From the NCBI GenBank assembly GCA_902729315.2, contig LR746271.1, forward strand, positions 4,291,001-4,355,000: a stretch of 64,000 nt of DNA. Reading direction: 5' to 3'. Positions 50,199-63,412 of this stretch are shown here, piece after piece; position 1 is the first letter of the stretch, and every line of letters starts with the position of its first letter. The notes beneath the pieces were generated by a model. It saw only the letters and a list, made by a program, of their open reading frames with translations. It was not told the DNA's origin and ran no database searches. This stretch comes from Spirodela intermedia. Lineage: Eukaryota > Streptophyta > Magnoliopsida > Alismatales > Araceae. Made by a program: the position numbers and the translations under genes.

Positions 50199-50220
50199 TA
50201 TATATATATATATATATATA
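50199..50220. repeat. (TA)n microsatellite at the right edge of the mitochondrial insertion
   Basis: Eleven TA units at the point where the sequence returns to AT-rich nuclear type. Confidence 0.88.
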
Positions 50221-52065
50221 CTTATATATAGTCAATACATAAATTGTAAACTCTAAGGCTCAAGCAATGAAGACCAATGTTCCCTTGTTCATCCTAGTTC
50301 ACTTGGGACTAACAATCTTTAATAATAACCTCATGTTTTATACCTTATAGTACCCCAAAGTTCAACTTTTCATTGAATTTATCAATCATTTGCTGGTTAC
50401 AACCTCATGTTCAGTTGACAATATATGTTCTATACCTTGTTGTCTAATTTATTTGGCTTCTAAAGCCCTAATCACTTTAATGATAACAATATGGGAGTAA
50501 GGGTAAATTCTGTTTTCAAATCATAAAGAAATATTTGGATATCTTTGTGATGCTTGAACATACTTGATCACGTTGAAAATTTACAAATAGGATTTGAATT
50601 TATAAAAAAAAAAAAGTAGCCATTAATGTACTAGAGGAGAAATAATAAGTTGTGTGAAGAACATATATGTAAATATCACTGTGACCTTGAATCTAACTGA
50701 TTATAACTGAAATAATATGTCAATTTTCTTAAATGAAAAATAAATAAATTGAGGAAAATGTACTCAAGGGTAAAATACTTGAGTATCTTGGATTACTCTT
50801 GAAAATGTTTCATTATATTAAAAATGGCCTAATATGAATCATATAATCTATTTATAATTTGTTAATATATTTTTCTCATTATACTAATATTTTTCTGTAG
50901 TTTTCATGAAAATATAGTTTTCAAAAAATTTTCAAATTACTTGGTTGTACTACAAATGTTATAACTTGAACTATATATTTTTTTATAAAATTTGAGAATA
51001 TTTTTCTTAAAATTTCGTCTTCTATTCATAGTAAGAAGTGAGTTGACTCTAAAGACAATAAAAAGGAGAAAATTGAAAATATCTGGCATTATGTGACAAG
51101 ATGTGGAAAGACTAAAAACAATACCTGAAAGTACATGTTGGAAATGAATTGTAGCCACTGGGATACTATCGAATATAGCCTTATTCTCTACTAGTAAAAT
51201 TCTTAAAAAATAATAAAAAATCTCCTGAAATCTCAAGTTGATTAAAAATCATTCAATAACAGAAATCAACATCCTCACCTTGAACAATTCGAAGGACTCT
51301 TCTACACAAGCCACTTCCTATTTATGTATATGTAAAGAATATCCATCAATTCTTGACTTGTAATTGATTACTCTTACCAAAAAATGAAATAATTATTTTA
51401 TCCCACTTTCAACATAGTCAAAAGTTGTCAAGGGCCACAATGAAACTTTAATATTTTGAGATGTAAAATCACTATTTACTCAATATGTTGCTTTTTTTTT
51501 ATCTTGAAGCTTTCTATGGACCATACTAGGGCACTCTCAAGGGCCACAAAGCTATTCAATTACCTTTATACTGTGAAATTACTATTTATAAAGTTTTTAG
51601 TATATTTTTCTCAATATGTTAATTTTTTTATATCAAAAATTATATGAACAATACATTTTCAACCTAATCAAGCACTCTCAAGGGACACAAAGGTAATTAA
51701 ATATCCTTTTAGTGTGAATTCACTATTTTTTATAATTAGGGTACATTTTCCCCAATTTGCTGCTTGTTCTGAAGCCTATTTTAAGGATATTTAATTTGCA
51801 TTTAATGCAAAAGTACCATTTTACCCTTGAGAACAATTTTCTTCAATTTAATGCTTAATTTTGCCTAGAAAAATGGTGTAAAAAGACCACTGCACCTGTA
51901 ACGTAATATGTCCAATTTAAGGGCTAGAGAAATAGTCTGAAAATATTTGTATAAATTATCATAGTAGAGTAAAATTACTAATTTTCCTTCTACCCATTTT
52001 GCTCATCAAGATTATTATGGCTTACAAAACCAACAATAAGGAGTGCAGCCATTCCTTATTGTTAT

Positions 52066-52068
<3 letters not shown>
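50221..52068. other. AT-rich intergenic DNA with a diverged triple repeat
   Basis: No gene is recognised. From 51,429 to about 51,780 three diverged copies begin with CAAGGGCCACA or CAAGGGACACA (51,429; 51,538; 51,679). Each is followed by an AT-rich unit containing a TTCACTATTT-like word and an AATATGTTGCTT-like word. Confidence 0.5.
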
Positions 52069-52120
<52 letters not shown>

Positions 52121-52142
52121 CTTCATCTATCTCTATCTCTCT
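52069..52142. repeat. (CT)n-(CTAT)n microsatellite
   Basis: About 16 CT units, five CTAT units, then imperfect CTAT and CT units. Confidence 0.93.
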
Positions 52143-52539
52143 GAGTCTTTCACTGGCCGAAGATTGAGCTGGGCATGCATATTCTGAGCGAAGAAATTGA
52201 AAGCAGATGGAACTCTAAAAATTATTTCCTCTCACCGTCCGCACGGAAGAAGAAGATGAAGATGGCGAAGAAATCCATGGAAATCATCTCTTGGGATGAG
52301 AACCTCGACAAGAATTTCACACCCAGAAAAGAATTTCACACCCCAAAAAAATCGAAATCCTTTTCCTTTTTTTTAGCCAATTCAATGCTTCTCACTCATC
52401 GTCGGGTGCTGCGGTGATTCGTCACTTCGTGACCAATCATCGTCTACTGCAGTCCCCCATGGCCGGTAATGTGCTCTCTGACATTCCTCCTCCTCCTCCT
52501 CCGGCCACAGAGATAGAGAGAGAGAGAGAGAGAGAGAGC

Positions 52540-53377
52540 TCAAGGGAGATGTTGGCGTACAGAGCAAGCCACCACCTTGGCCCACTGCTTAAGCCTCGTC
52601 TTCACCTGCCGCGGGCTATCGCCTTCAACAAGAAAACCAGAGTCAGCCGACTTTTTTTCCCCGTTGTTTGTGCAAGATGCAATGAATTCATGCAGAAAAA
52701 AATTATCAAATTCACCAGTCTGTCGATTCAACAAGGTTCTATCCGAAAGAATGGTTTGATTAGGGTTCCTCCACCATGAGCGGGAGAGAGGGAAAGAAAG
52801 ATTCATTGTCTCAGGAAAGAGGAGAGATCTTCGAACAGTTCTACTTGGCAATTCGATTCTTAGGAGAAGTCATCTCAGAAAGGAAGAATTGTCGTTCCAG
52901 ATCTGACTAATTACCTGGAGAGTAGATGGAGAGGGAGGAGCTCCCGACGGGCGACGATGCCGGAGGGGAATCTACTCCGGCGACTTCCAGGGAATCGGAG
53001 GAGCAACTCCGGCGGACAGCGTAGTATAGATCCAGCGCGGGGAAGGCGTCGGAGAGGCGGTCGCTGACGTCGTCGGAGGAGGCGGTAGTCGACGACGCCG
53101 GCGAATCGAGAGCGAAGCAGAAGCCGAGGTCCACGCAGCCCCGGAGCTCCTCGAGGTCCTCATCGGAGACGCTCTTGGAGAGGCGGCCACCCCACCCCGC
53201 TGCCGCCGCCGCCGCCGCCGCCGCCGCCGTCGCCGTCCGCCGCGCTCGGTGAATATCCCGCCGCCGCTGCCAGGCCTCCTCCCGCTCTACGTCGGGGGAC
53301 CAGGAGCGCTGCTTGTGGAGCGCCGCCAGCGCCGGAGGAGGAGGGAGGAGGGAGTCCCTCCTCTTGCCCTCCGCCAT
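52540..53377 (-). CDS. DUF1685 family protein
   Basis: A two-exon gene on the minus strand: exon 1 53377-52915 (ATG to CCAG before GTAATT) and exon 2 52622-52540 (stop). They join in phase 1 to give 181 residues. The family core is clear: LSKSVSDEDLEELRGCVDLG (about residues 66-85), then FPALDLYYAV (about 114-123). Exon 2 supplies the conserved tail DSPRQVKTRLKQWAKVVACS. The N-terminal part is Arg-rich with an Ala run coded by GCC repeats (about residues 50-60). DUF1685 proteins are plant-specific and have no established biochemical function. Without exon 2 the first exon would end at a stop just past the splice site, so the two-exon model is preferred. A GA run (52,508-52,537) directly follows the stop codon on the 3' side. 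Confidence 0.88.
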
Positions 53378-55386
53378 CGCCGGCGAACTGAGAGAAGAGA
53401 GAGAGAGAGGACGGCGGCGGCGTTAGTGGTAGCCGCCGGCGGCAGCGGGGGAGGGGACTTTATTGGGCTGTATGTGTGGGTTGGCTTCGGGCTGTTCGTG
53501 TCTATTTTTGCTTCTCACAATCAACTTGCGGCGGTCTGGTCACCGCTTACAACGGTCCTCACCTTCGCATACTACCCTAGACGGCTGACGCGGTGTTTCT
53601 AAGCAACCACTCACTGCCCAAAACACCTCCTGCTGCCCTTTAGTCCACCTAGTGGGTGGAACGTCCACTTTGGGAATTGACGTGCGTGTTCTGGCGATCT
53701 GTCGGCTAATTATTCCTCCGCCGCCGATACCATCACCACTGTCTCCATTATCCACCGTGGCATAGGCTCCCCCAGTCAACGCGGTGACCGTATCATCCGA
53801 TAATGATCGTCAACCAGTTCATTTCCTTTTATGCATTTTTAATTAATTAGTTAATATATCATATAATTGATGATTTTTTTAAGTTATATTTTTAAGCACT
53901 AATGTGACAACTAATAGTCTGATTTCCAGCCAACGTCTCCATTGTCTGACGTCGTATCAGCCCTTCCTTGTCAATATCGGTGACTAGGTCACTCATTTTA
54001 TTTGCCTCTATGCATTTTCAGTTAATATCCAGCTATTTATGTATCCACATGCGTATTTAATAAATTAATATTTAATAATTATTCTAAGTTCTTTACTTAA
54101 TTTAGGGCTTCCCATGGAGTTGGCGATCTAGCCCACCTTGTAGTTTTTTGATATATGATTATGATTTCGAGTAGGAGGAGAGGAGGGGGTTTATTCAGCT
54201 AATTAATGATCAGTCTATGGTAATTTTTTTGGCATTTTGGTAAGTTGGCCATTGAATAATCAATGTCATTGTAACCATTATTTATATATGCTAACACATT
54301 ATTTTAGTATGCATAATTTGGATGACATTGATAATCAATGTCATTATTTATATTTCAATAATGACAATGATTATTCAAATGTCAAATATTGAAACATTAT
54401 TTATACATTTGCTAATTTTGTCCAGTTTACGAAGTATTTATTGGATATATCCTAAAAGTTTCCAAACTTATATCAACATTTTCCATGTTTTAGCTTCTAA
54501 CATATTTATCATAAACAAATATTTTGAGTTTGTTGAAAAATTTTAATGTTGAAAAATAATAAAAAAAGATAAAAATAAATATCCTTCTTTGATATCTTAT
54601 TCTTGCATTGATGTTAGAATGAAGATCTAAATTACTAGATTTAGTCAACTGATCGTAACCTCTGTTTTCTGCTCTATGTTATAGACATAATTATAAAGAA
54701 CGAGTTCACCCTTGCACCAACCTAGCTGAAGCAGAGGAGAGATAAAGGTGTTGACCTTTAAAAAGTTAACTCAAAAATTGATGAGAAGGAAATGTGTCAA
54801 CCCGAGTGTCGACCTAGAAAAAGAAGAGTGAGAAGTATGTTCACTTAGTATGGGTGAACAAAAATCTCAAGAGATGGAAAATAAAATTTTATGTGAAATA
54901 AAATTGTAGAAAAAGTGGACTCAATTCTGACAAATCCAGTACAAAATGAGTATTAAATTTACCACTAAAATCACAAAAAAGATGCTTTTATGACTAACTT
55001 GATCATTATGATTAGGGTAAATTAAGATTTCATAATTAAAATTTGAAATGTTTTTATGCTTCAAAGAGTATGTGAAATCTAACACAATCATTCTAAAAGA
55101 TTTAAATTTAAATTTATATCCTATGTATAGGCATGCTATATTCATTAGAAAAATATATCAAAGAGGTACATGATGCAACAAAAAAACAAAAAAAAATATA
55201 AGAATTCATTTTTTTTATGAGCTTTACAAGATTGATGGGTTTTTTTAAAGTTGTTTAAAGCACTAATGTGGTAACATATAATCCAATTTTCAGCCATTTT
55301 GAATAACCCTTTGACACCACAAAACTCATGTTATTAAGTGGGGGACTTCACCCCATGCCAAAAAGAAGAGTAGAGGGAGAGTGACA

Positions 55387-55415
55387 ACATCTACATCTAC
55401 ATCTACATCTACATC
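55387..55415. repeat. (ACATCT)n hexamer repeat
   Basis: Four to five ACATCT units in AT-rich DNA. Confidence 0.9.
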
Positions 55416-56597
55416 CAATAGTCAACATGTCCCCATGACCTTACAAGTCAACTAAGAGCCTAGAAAGAATAGAAAGATAACCTAGTACCCAACACATTCA
55501 AGGGAGAGGTCATCATCAAGAACAAGAGCTGATATAGAAACCAAAGAAAAGATCTACCCAGGTAAACAAACAAAGGGCCCTTGCAAGAACCACATCGATA
55601 TTTTTAGTTAAATTCAATGTTTATACTTGTGGCTTAGAAATTGCACTAGTTAGTGGTGTCATAAGCATTCAAAGTAATTTTCAAAGAAGATCACTAAAGG
55701 AGTCATAGTGATAGTATCATTATAAACTATCTAGAGCCCAATGAGTTGGCAAGAGACTAGTGGCTCTAAAATTATATAACTAATTTAACAAATAGATTTA
55801 TTGCCTCCACATCCAATATAATACTTGAATCTGATCTTTTAAAAAAATTATTGAAACCAAAGGAGCAAAAACTCTCAAAATTTAAAATGTAGGCAAGACC
55901 CCAAACCACTATAAAATATGTGTTCATCTCAAATTTCTATTACACCATAATGAATTATAATAAGATAATATATTAGGTCAAGCAAATTATTTATTTTAAT
56001 CATGTACAATGTAAATAAATTATGTTCATTCATTCTCATATATCTCTGAACATAGGCTTAAAGTAGGCTACAAATTAATTTGTATATTAAACTAAGTTGT
56101 AGAGCCATTAATATTATAATCCATTGAAAAAAGAATCATTATTTAAAGTCCATTCACCTCCCCCCACACCACAAGCTTCACATAAGTTTTTCTGAAGCCC
56201 TTTAACATCTACCAAAAACTATTATGTTGAATTTAGGTGATAATGATAGGGAAATTCTAGTTCAATATATTGTTGAAATTTAAAGTCATGAGGATTAATA
56301 ATCATCTCAAGAAAAAGTCAATTTTTTTTGAGGGAGGAGCTAATAGTCATTTTTACGATTATTTCATTATTATTTTTGGAAAAATAGTTCACATAAGGCA
56401 TATTTATCAAAAAACATGATTGATAACTTTGAAAAATTTTAGTTACTACCATATTTTCATGGAACATGAATAATCACTTTCTCAAATGATGTCATAAAGG
56501 GAGAGATAGGTCGTCTCATCATCAAAAGGGGTGAAAATTGTTAAACCCAAAAATTTATTATGATGACTAAAGGCAACAAGACGAGACTTGATCACAC

Positions 56598-56601
<4 letters not shown>

Positions 56602-56628
<27 letters not shown>
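56602..56628. repeat. (TA)n microsatellite
   Basis: About 13 TA units. Confidence 0.93.
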
Positions 56629-56632
<4 letters not shown>

Positions 56633-57162
56633 TTTGAAACATAATCATGTTTGTGGATGCTTACTACCCAAAGTGGCAGACCTATGTTTAGTATCAATAC
56701 TTGTAATGGAAATAAAATTAAGACCTAGATGATTCTACCCATACAACACAGAAATTCCTACCTCATGGGTGTCAACATCTGTGACGTTGTTGTGTCCATA
56801 AAACTAGTGAGAGAAACAAAAAAACTAGCCTTCTATTTGTGTAAGGGGTAACTCTCTAGAATTAATATTTGGGCTTTAGAACCATAAAGTACTTAACCCA
56901 GTGGATCTGAACAATGGGAGACGAACCTGGCAGTGGGCCCTGATCTGAACAGTATCTCCTCCTCCATCTTCAAGAAGACCAGGTCAACGGTGCCAACAAG
57001 TCCCAATTCAACATCCACAATGGATCTCCAGCTTCCCCCATGAACAGAGCTGAGCAAGTCGCAGACAAGGAGAGACAATGAAGAAGTCTCCCCTGCAATA
57101 ATCAAGATGATGATGACGAAGAAAAAAAAGTAATAAAAAAAGTCAAACCTGGGGGGATGGTT

Positions 57163-60100
57163 TCAATAGGGGTAGCCAGGGGCGGCGCACTCCATGCTCT
57201 TCCAGGAGAGCATCTTCCTGCGGTCCCTCCCCCTGGAAGACCTTGCTAGCATTGACCCTGTGACAGGCTTGCAGAGACCGATGTCAATGATCGACATGCT
57301 CCTCTGGGTGAGTGGGGTCGTCGTCTGTCGCCGCTCAATCTGCAGGTCAAAGAGCATGACCAGGCAGCGGACCTGGTGGGACAAGATCTCCTCGTCCCAC
57401 TCCCACGGCACCATGTTCAGGATGTGCAGATTTACCTGGAACCAGCACACCATGGAAACATCCCATTTTTTATTATAAAGAGTGAAAATTCGAGGGAAAA
57501 AAAAAAGAACCGTTGACTTAAAATCTCACACTCCCAAAAAAAACTTTTTTTACTCATTAGTCTTTTCTGTTTCTAAAAAGATTACTATACATAGAAAGGT
57601 TGACATGAAATCTCGCCACCCATATCTCGAAAAAGAAGTCAACGGCTAGATTCTTCCAAAACAAGGAGCTGGGGGGGTAGATACCTCAGCCTCCATTGCA
57701 CGGAGTTCGTTGAACCACTCGGCGCTGCTCCTCTCATCTGCTGAAGAGGAGTCAACCCCCATGCTCAGTCTGAAATGAGGCGGCCTCAGAGGGTACTCCA
57801 CGCTAATCTCAACCTGTTGTTGTTGTTGTTGTTCATAGGATGGATGTTATTGATGGGTCATTAAGAGCAAAGAATTTAGAATGGAGAAGCAGTCTAAGAT
57901 CGAGGTGCTGCTACCTTCGCCTCCAGCTTTGTCTTCTCCCCACCAGCCACCCTGCAGAGCACCATGAGGAACTCTCTGGCCGCATACTCCTCCCAGGGCA
58001 CACGTGAATTCTCCTCCGGATCAAGAACCAGTGGGGCCTGCTGCTCTGTCTCGCTCTCGCTGTCCACCATCAGGTCTACGCCATCATCATACCTCCTGAA
58101 ACTGGGGGACTTACCCAAACTTGACAGCGTTGAGCTCTTCGACATAAGCGCCAAGCTTCGGGAGTGCTCCTTGAGTTCCACAGATGCCTTCAGAGAAGAG
58201 AGCTTCAGGTCCTCTGAGAGCTGCATGACTGATGGGAGCTCTCCATCTTCCCTCGCGCTCTCCACCTCCTCCCTGATGGATCTCCCCTCTGAAGCAAGTT
58301 CCGAGGAGTCTGCTGTCTGAGGAGGAGAGGCTGCGTCTGCTGCTGACCTTATGAGTGACCATTGCTCCAGAGTGCAGGCCGGAGAATGCAGAGCCCATGG
58401 AACAGCATCGCCACAGGAGAGGGGAGGCCACTTCAACCTTGCCAGGGATTCAAGCTGCTTCCTGCAAGTCAAAGAAGAAAGAATGCAGACCTTCAAGATA
58501 GAAGTATAACCAGGGCATCTCCATTGAGACCCTTGCATAGATTGGAAATCGGAAGATATTAACCCTACTGGTTCAACTTTATGAAATATTAACCCTTGAT
58601 TATGACACAGTAAAAATTCCCGCAGAGATTGTACTAAGAACAGAAAGAACAATGCAGAAAGCAGAGTGGAGATGCAGAGAGCAAACATCTGCTGGTGGAT
58701 GGTACATTTCCGAAAATCCCCCCCCCCCCCCAATTCTTCCTACTCTTTGCGTTGCAAGATCTGAGAATTTCATTGAGCAGCGACTCACTCAAGAGCCATC
58801 TGTGCTTTCTTCCGGGATCGGATCCTCTGCAGAAATGTCTGCACGCGATTCTGATGACGGTAGAGCGCCAGCCCAGAAGGTGCAGAGCCCCCTTTTGTCA
58901 CTTCAAGCAGAGGAGATAACTCCGGCAGAATATCCATGCCACCCAAATGCTGCGCCCACTTATAAGGACGTAAATTTCTCTTGTCAAAGAGTATAGAGTC
59001 CCCAGCATAAACCTTTGCAGTCTGCAAGAGACCCAAAACGTTTCTAATCAGAAAAGCAAACAATTACATTCCCATAAATGGAAACAACAACATTACCTTT
59101 TCAAGGTGCAGATAAATTAAGAGAAGCTTATGCTATGTGTTCCTCTTTAATGAGAACTTACTGGTACTAAAAATTGAGAGAATAACATCTGAAAGGCTAA
59201 GTATTTTTTATGATGATATGCTATCCAACTGAGACAAATGGCATCTTTCTTGGTCTAGCAGAGAAATCTAAGAGATTATCTTGCCATGGACACCAGCATC
59301 GTCCCTGCATCTTTCAAATGAGTCTCAGGCTCCATGGAAGATGCTCTGGGAGGAAGATGCTAAGTAGCAGGTGCATGATCAGGAGCTATGCTGATGCCAT
59401 TATTGCTCAGAATTGAGAAAGTGGGTGATGATAAACATGGGAGAACAAATCCTTTTATCATTTTAAATACACAACATTTTATGTGTTTCTGCTACGGTTG
59501 AACTAAAAATTCGAAACCAGGCATCACATTGATTCCCAGGAAGTAGAGGAGCAAAAGAACCAGATGAGATCAATCCAGTTCAAATTTATGCTCTTGGTCA
59601 AACAAATGCACATTAAAACATCTATCAAAATAATGCATTCACAAAAACATTTTCTAATCATCCAACTATGTTGATCATAATTGGCATCAGAAATATAAAA
59701 AACCATTTGAACTGACTTGAGATTTCAAGCATGTAAAAGCAACCCAAACTACTTGAACTGATTGAGCGGGATTAAAAGCCTGTCCACGAACTATGGATTA
59801 CATCATCCCTTGAGCAACTATGCATCAAAAGATAACGACAATCATGGGACTTTCGGAGAGGCAAAGCTCAAAGATTCTGTCAAATGAACAAAAGTGTGAA
59901 ATAATGAAGAAAAATACATTTCATTTTTCATAAGTTACATTGAAAACCCCAAAATGGTCGTCCAAACAAGAATGATGAATAATATATTATGTTCACTATG
60001 CCTTTCAAAGCAAGTACCAAAACGCAGATAAACAAATGACAAATGTACAAAAAATCGATTTTGACATGAAGAGCCACTATAATTACATCAAATATACATA

Positions 60101-63100
60101 GGGATGACAACAAGGCCAAACCTCAAAAGAAGCTGAAACCTAAAATCAAAATAGCATCAGAGTCGCAAGAAACTTAATATGAGGCGAGGTTACTCTTTAT
60201 CATTTCTTACTTTAAAAAAAATACCAGGATTATGGTCCGGTTAAGTTCAACACAGTAATTCCATCAAAGGTCACAAGTTTCTAGAACTTCAAAAGAATCC
60301 TCAAACCACGAATCATAGACAACTAGAACAAATCAAATAGTCAAATCGCATAGGCTAGGAAGAGGGAAGATGAACGTACCTGGTGAGGAAGCTCGATTCC
60401 AATGTCATCAGGAAATAAATTACACAAAATGTTCTCTGGTCCTTGATCTGGGCCCTCAATTCCAACGCACACCACACTCAACTTTACCAAGAACTCAAAC
60501 CTCAGAGATAGCAGTTTCAAAGGTTTGGTGCCAGAAGATTCGTCATCAAAAACGTGAAGGACAATATTAAGTGGATGAGATTGGTAAATTCCTGAGTTGT
60601 CAACGCTATCCTTGACTACGGGCTTCTTCGGCCTTTTCCTTCTCCTCTGACCTTCATCCTCATCATCAGGCACATCATCATCCAACTTGCTGGCCTCTAT
60701 ACGGGCTGTTGTACCTGTGATATGACACAAAATTCCAATATTACAGCAGTGTATAGATATTTCCCAGCACTAAAACAGATGCCCACCAGTGAAAACAATA
60801 AAAAAATGACTGCCAACATTAGTGCCATCAGGTGACCCATAAATTAGCTCTTAACTTGTTTTGAATGTTAACATTTGTATTATATATAATTCTGACAACA
60901 ATGAGCCATTTCCTGCATTCAACCTATCATGTGATTCATATGTGGTTTCTCCCCTTACTCTCCCACGTGACCAGCACTCTAGGTAATAGACATATCCGAC
61001 ATCAGAAACTGATTTCTTAACGAGAACTGAAAATCATGACTCGCATAATACATGCCATAAATGCTAACAAAGATTCATTCACCATTCCTCAGTAAGTATC
61101 TGTCCGTAGGACACAACATAAATCCAGACCACTCCGATAGATCTTGTCACTCGACAGTTATCCATTTCTGCACTCCAATCTGATGAAGATTCGTTCGGTG
61201 CTCAGCTTACAGTGCACAAAATGATCTTATGCAAAAGACAGAGAGAATAGCCATAAAAGTTGCCTATCATGTTAGACATGAGATCACATGCGAACACCTC
61301 ATTCTCCAACATTAGGTTCAATTAATTGAAGGTTCCGATTATGCTTGTGTATTGTGCTGCACATAATATTCTGAGTCCAACATACGCCAGATTCACGTTT
61401 TTACTGGAAAAGACGTCGTAATTCCTATCACTGGGAACACAAAAATCTACATAACCAAACTACGAATGAAATGAAAACACCTGATAAACAGTTGTCAACA
61501 TCAAGATTTTCTTGTGAAAAAGATTTGAGCTGTGAGACACATCAACAAACTCAAAGACTGACGTTTCCTTTTTCATCATTTTCTGTGCAGGTATAACTTG
61601 GTGACTACATTATTAAATGAAAGGGAGACGTGCAGAGGAGGGGGCTGAAGAATTTTTTCAAAGAGAGAGAGGGGCAGATGATCAGAAAAACTCTTATCTC
61701 AAAGCTGTTATTCAACTAAACCTTGGAAAGAAAGGGATTTGAGACATCCCCTTCCCTCCTCCCACTCATCCCATCAAATGTCTGCCCATCCCACCTTCCT
61801 AGAGGTTTCATAGCTACCATAAGCTTGCATCAGACATTAGAAAAGTCAAACCTACCATCGGAAACTACCTCAAAAAACTGTTATTATCTCCATAACGCCA
61901 ACTCATGTAGGCACACTTACTATTTTCGGAAATAAATGAAAAAGACAGGAACACCAGAAGTGCTCTATCCAACATTAAGAACCGGATGCAAGTAACAGAC
62001 AAAGACTATTTTCAAACTTGCACACCAACTTGCGTAACGAAAGAGAAGAATTTAAGGGGAAAAAAGAAAAATAAAAGAGAAAAAGTAAATGAATGAAGAT
62101 TTAGAGAACTCCAACGACAAAGAATAAGTTTTTCGTCACCCTGGTACGTATAATTTAAATCCTATCGGTGTCAATGGGACCAAAAAAAGAAAAAATAAAA
62201 CACTTTTGAAGGAGAAAGATCATTGCACACACTTGAAGTCCCATTCAAGACTGGAGTCAGACCATGATCTTTAGAATGGTTCTACATCCATCAACAGATC
62301 CCAAAATAATAAAAAGTTTGGATACTTGTTCGCAATGCAATCGACAAGAGAGCTGACACTTGGATCAAATGCTTTCATGTGTTTTCCCTCTAGCATTTGT
62401 ACACTACGCATAAACAGATTAAAATACCGCAAAGGACAATTTAAACAGGTTAAAGCACAGTTCTTGAACACATGGAAATTCAGGCATTGAAATTATAATT
62501 GGAACATAATCAGAAACCACATCCATCTAACGACAGGGAACTGTCCTTTGTGACCAGGGGAGCCATGAGGCATCAAGTAATATTGCAGACCTGTTTTCAA
62601 AGCAGTCCAATATATTGTCACAAGGGCATCATATTCTAGGAGCAAACATTACGGGATTTAGTGTGGCTTTTAATTGCTGATCAATGAAGAAACCCAGGAA
62701 TAAATCTGTGGCCACACCGGCTTGTAAATGTTTTATTTTGAAAAGTAGCTGCAAGCACATTTTATTATTAAAAAAATATGAAACCCAAAATCTCAAGCTT
62801 TTCACGATCAATAAAACACATGATCTAATGTATAGGAAGAGATAATATAATTCACAACACCGAAGATTTCCTCAATGCATCAACATGGAGCCAGACAATG
62901 ATGAATGCCAATTCAACAAAATTCTACACGTCACAAAGCGCTTGAATTTAGGATCTAGGAAGCATATTCAGTTTCCTTGATGAGAAGAGGAAGGAAAAAA
63001 GAAGACAACGCAATAGATATGATAACACTGGATAATCTCAAAAACTACATAGGTTTCAACAAATGAGTAGGTTACCCGTATCTTTGCTTGCTTGCTGTTG

Positions 63101-63412
63101 GGCGAAAGTTTGAGCCTCCTTGATGCTACCTAATATTTCAAGTTCAATGCTCTCTCCAAAGGCCTCTTTTTGAGATAACAACTGTGAGTATACTATATAG
63201 AGAGGTGGTGGTAATAACTCAGCTGCAGAGTTCTGCTTTGACTTTTTAGTATGGAGGATCCCAAACTGTTGTTGCACTGGTAATGATGCCTTCTTCAATG
63301 CTTTTAAATGGGAAGGAAGACTTGATAAGAACTTCTTTCGATTTGAAATTATCTCAAGAAGACCCTTCTTGCGCTGCTCCAATTTCTCACGAAGTTTACA
63401 AAGTTCTTTTCT
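57163..63412 (-). CDS. THO5: THO complex subunit 5 (THO5), C-terminal six exons
   Basis: Minus-strand exons: 63412-63076, 60714-60380, 59021-58789, 58461-57915, 57813-57685 and 57435-57163 (TGA). All are joined in phase and give about 617 residues; the N-terminus lies to the right. Recognisable blocks in order: RKELCKLREKLEQRKKGLLE (coiled coil), KKASLPVQQQFGILHTKK, PPPLYIVYSQLLSQKEAF, an acidic-basic stretch DVPDDEDEGQRRRKRPKK (probable nuclear localisation signal), YAGDSILFDKRNLRPYKWAQ, a Ser/Glu-rich variable region in the 547-base exon, VPWEEYAAREFLMVLCRV, and the C-terminus GLCKPVTGSMLARSSRGRD. THO5 is a subunit of the nuclear THO/TREX complex, which couples transcription to mRNA export and small-RNA biogenesis in plants. 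No frameshift or premature stop is seen. Confidence 0.95.
58718..58731. repeat. 14-base C-run in a THO5 intron
   Basis: Fourteen consecutive C on the + strand within the 58462-58788 intron. On the coding (minus) strand it is a G-run about 55 bases after the donor of that intron. Confidence 0.9.
60715..63075 (-). other. 2.4-kb THO5 intron
   Basis: Begins after AAGGATACGG and ends before GTACAACAGCC, splitting a Gly codon. It is AT-rich with no exon, repeat array or RNA gene recognised. 59,022-60,379 (1.36 kb) is the next intron and is equally plain. Confidence 0.6.

Larger units (their letters stand above)
53378..57162. other. Intergenic between DUF1685 and THO5, AT-rich, with diverged repeats
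   Basis: 53,378-53,620 is GC-rich and is the presumed leader and promoter of the DUF1685 gene. Further right are AT-rich sequences without a recognised gene. A segment around 53,870-53,935 recurs in diverged form at 55,235-55,300 (both contain AAGCACTAATGTG, then TTCCAGCCA or TTTCAGCCA), suggesting a dispersed repeat family. An ACATCT hexamer repeat (55,387-55,415) and a TA run (56,602-56,628) are present. The last 250 bases are probable THO5 3' UTR. Confidence 0.5.

Noticed and set aside
57093-57148. Possible intron in the THO5 3' UTR (CAG-GTTTGA to TTGCAG)
   Set aside because: It would be only 56 bases, below the usual minimum for plant introns; no other support.
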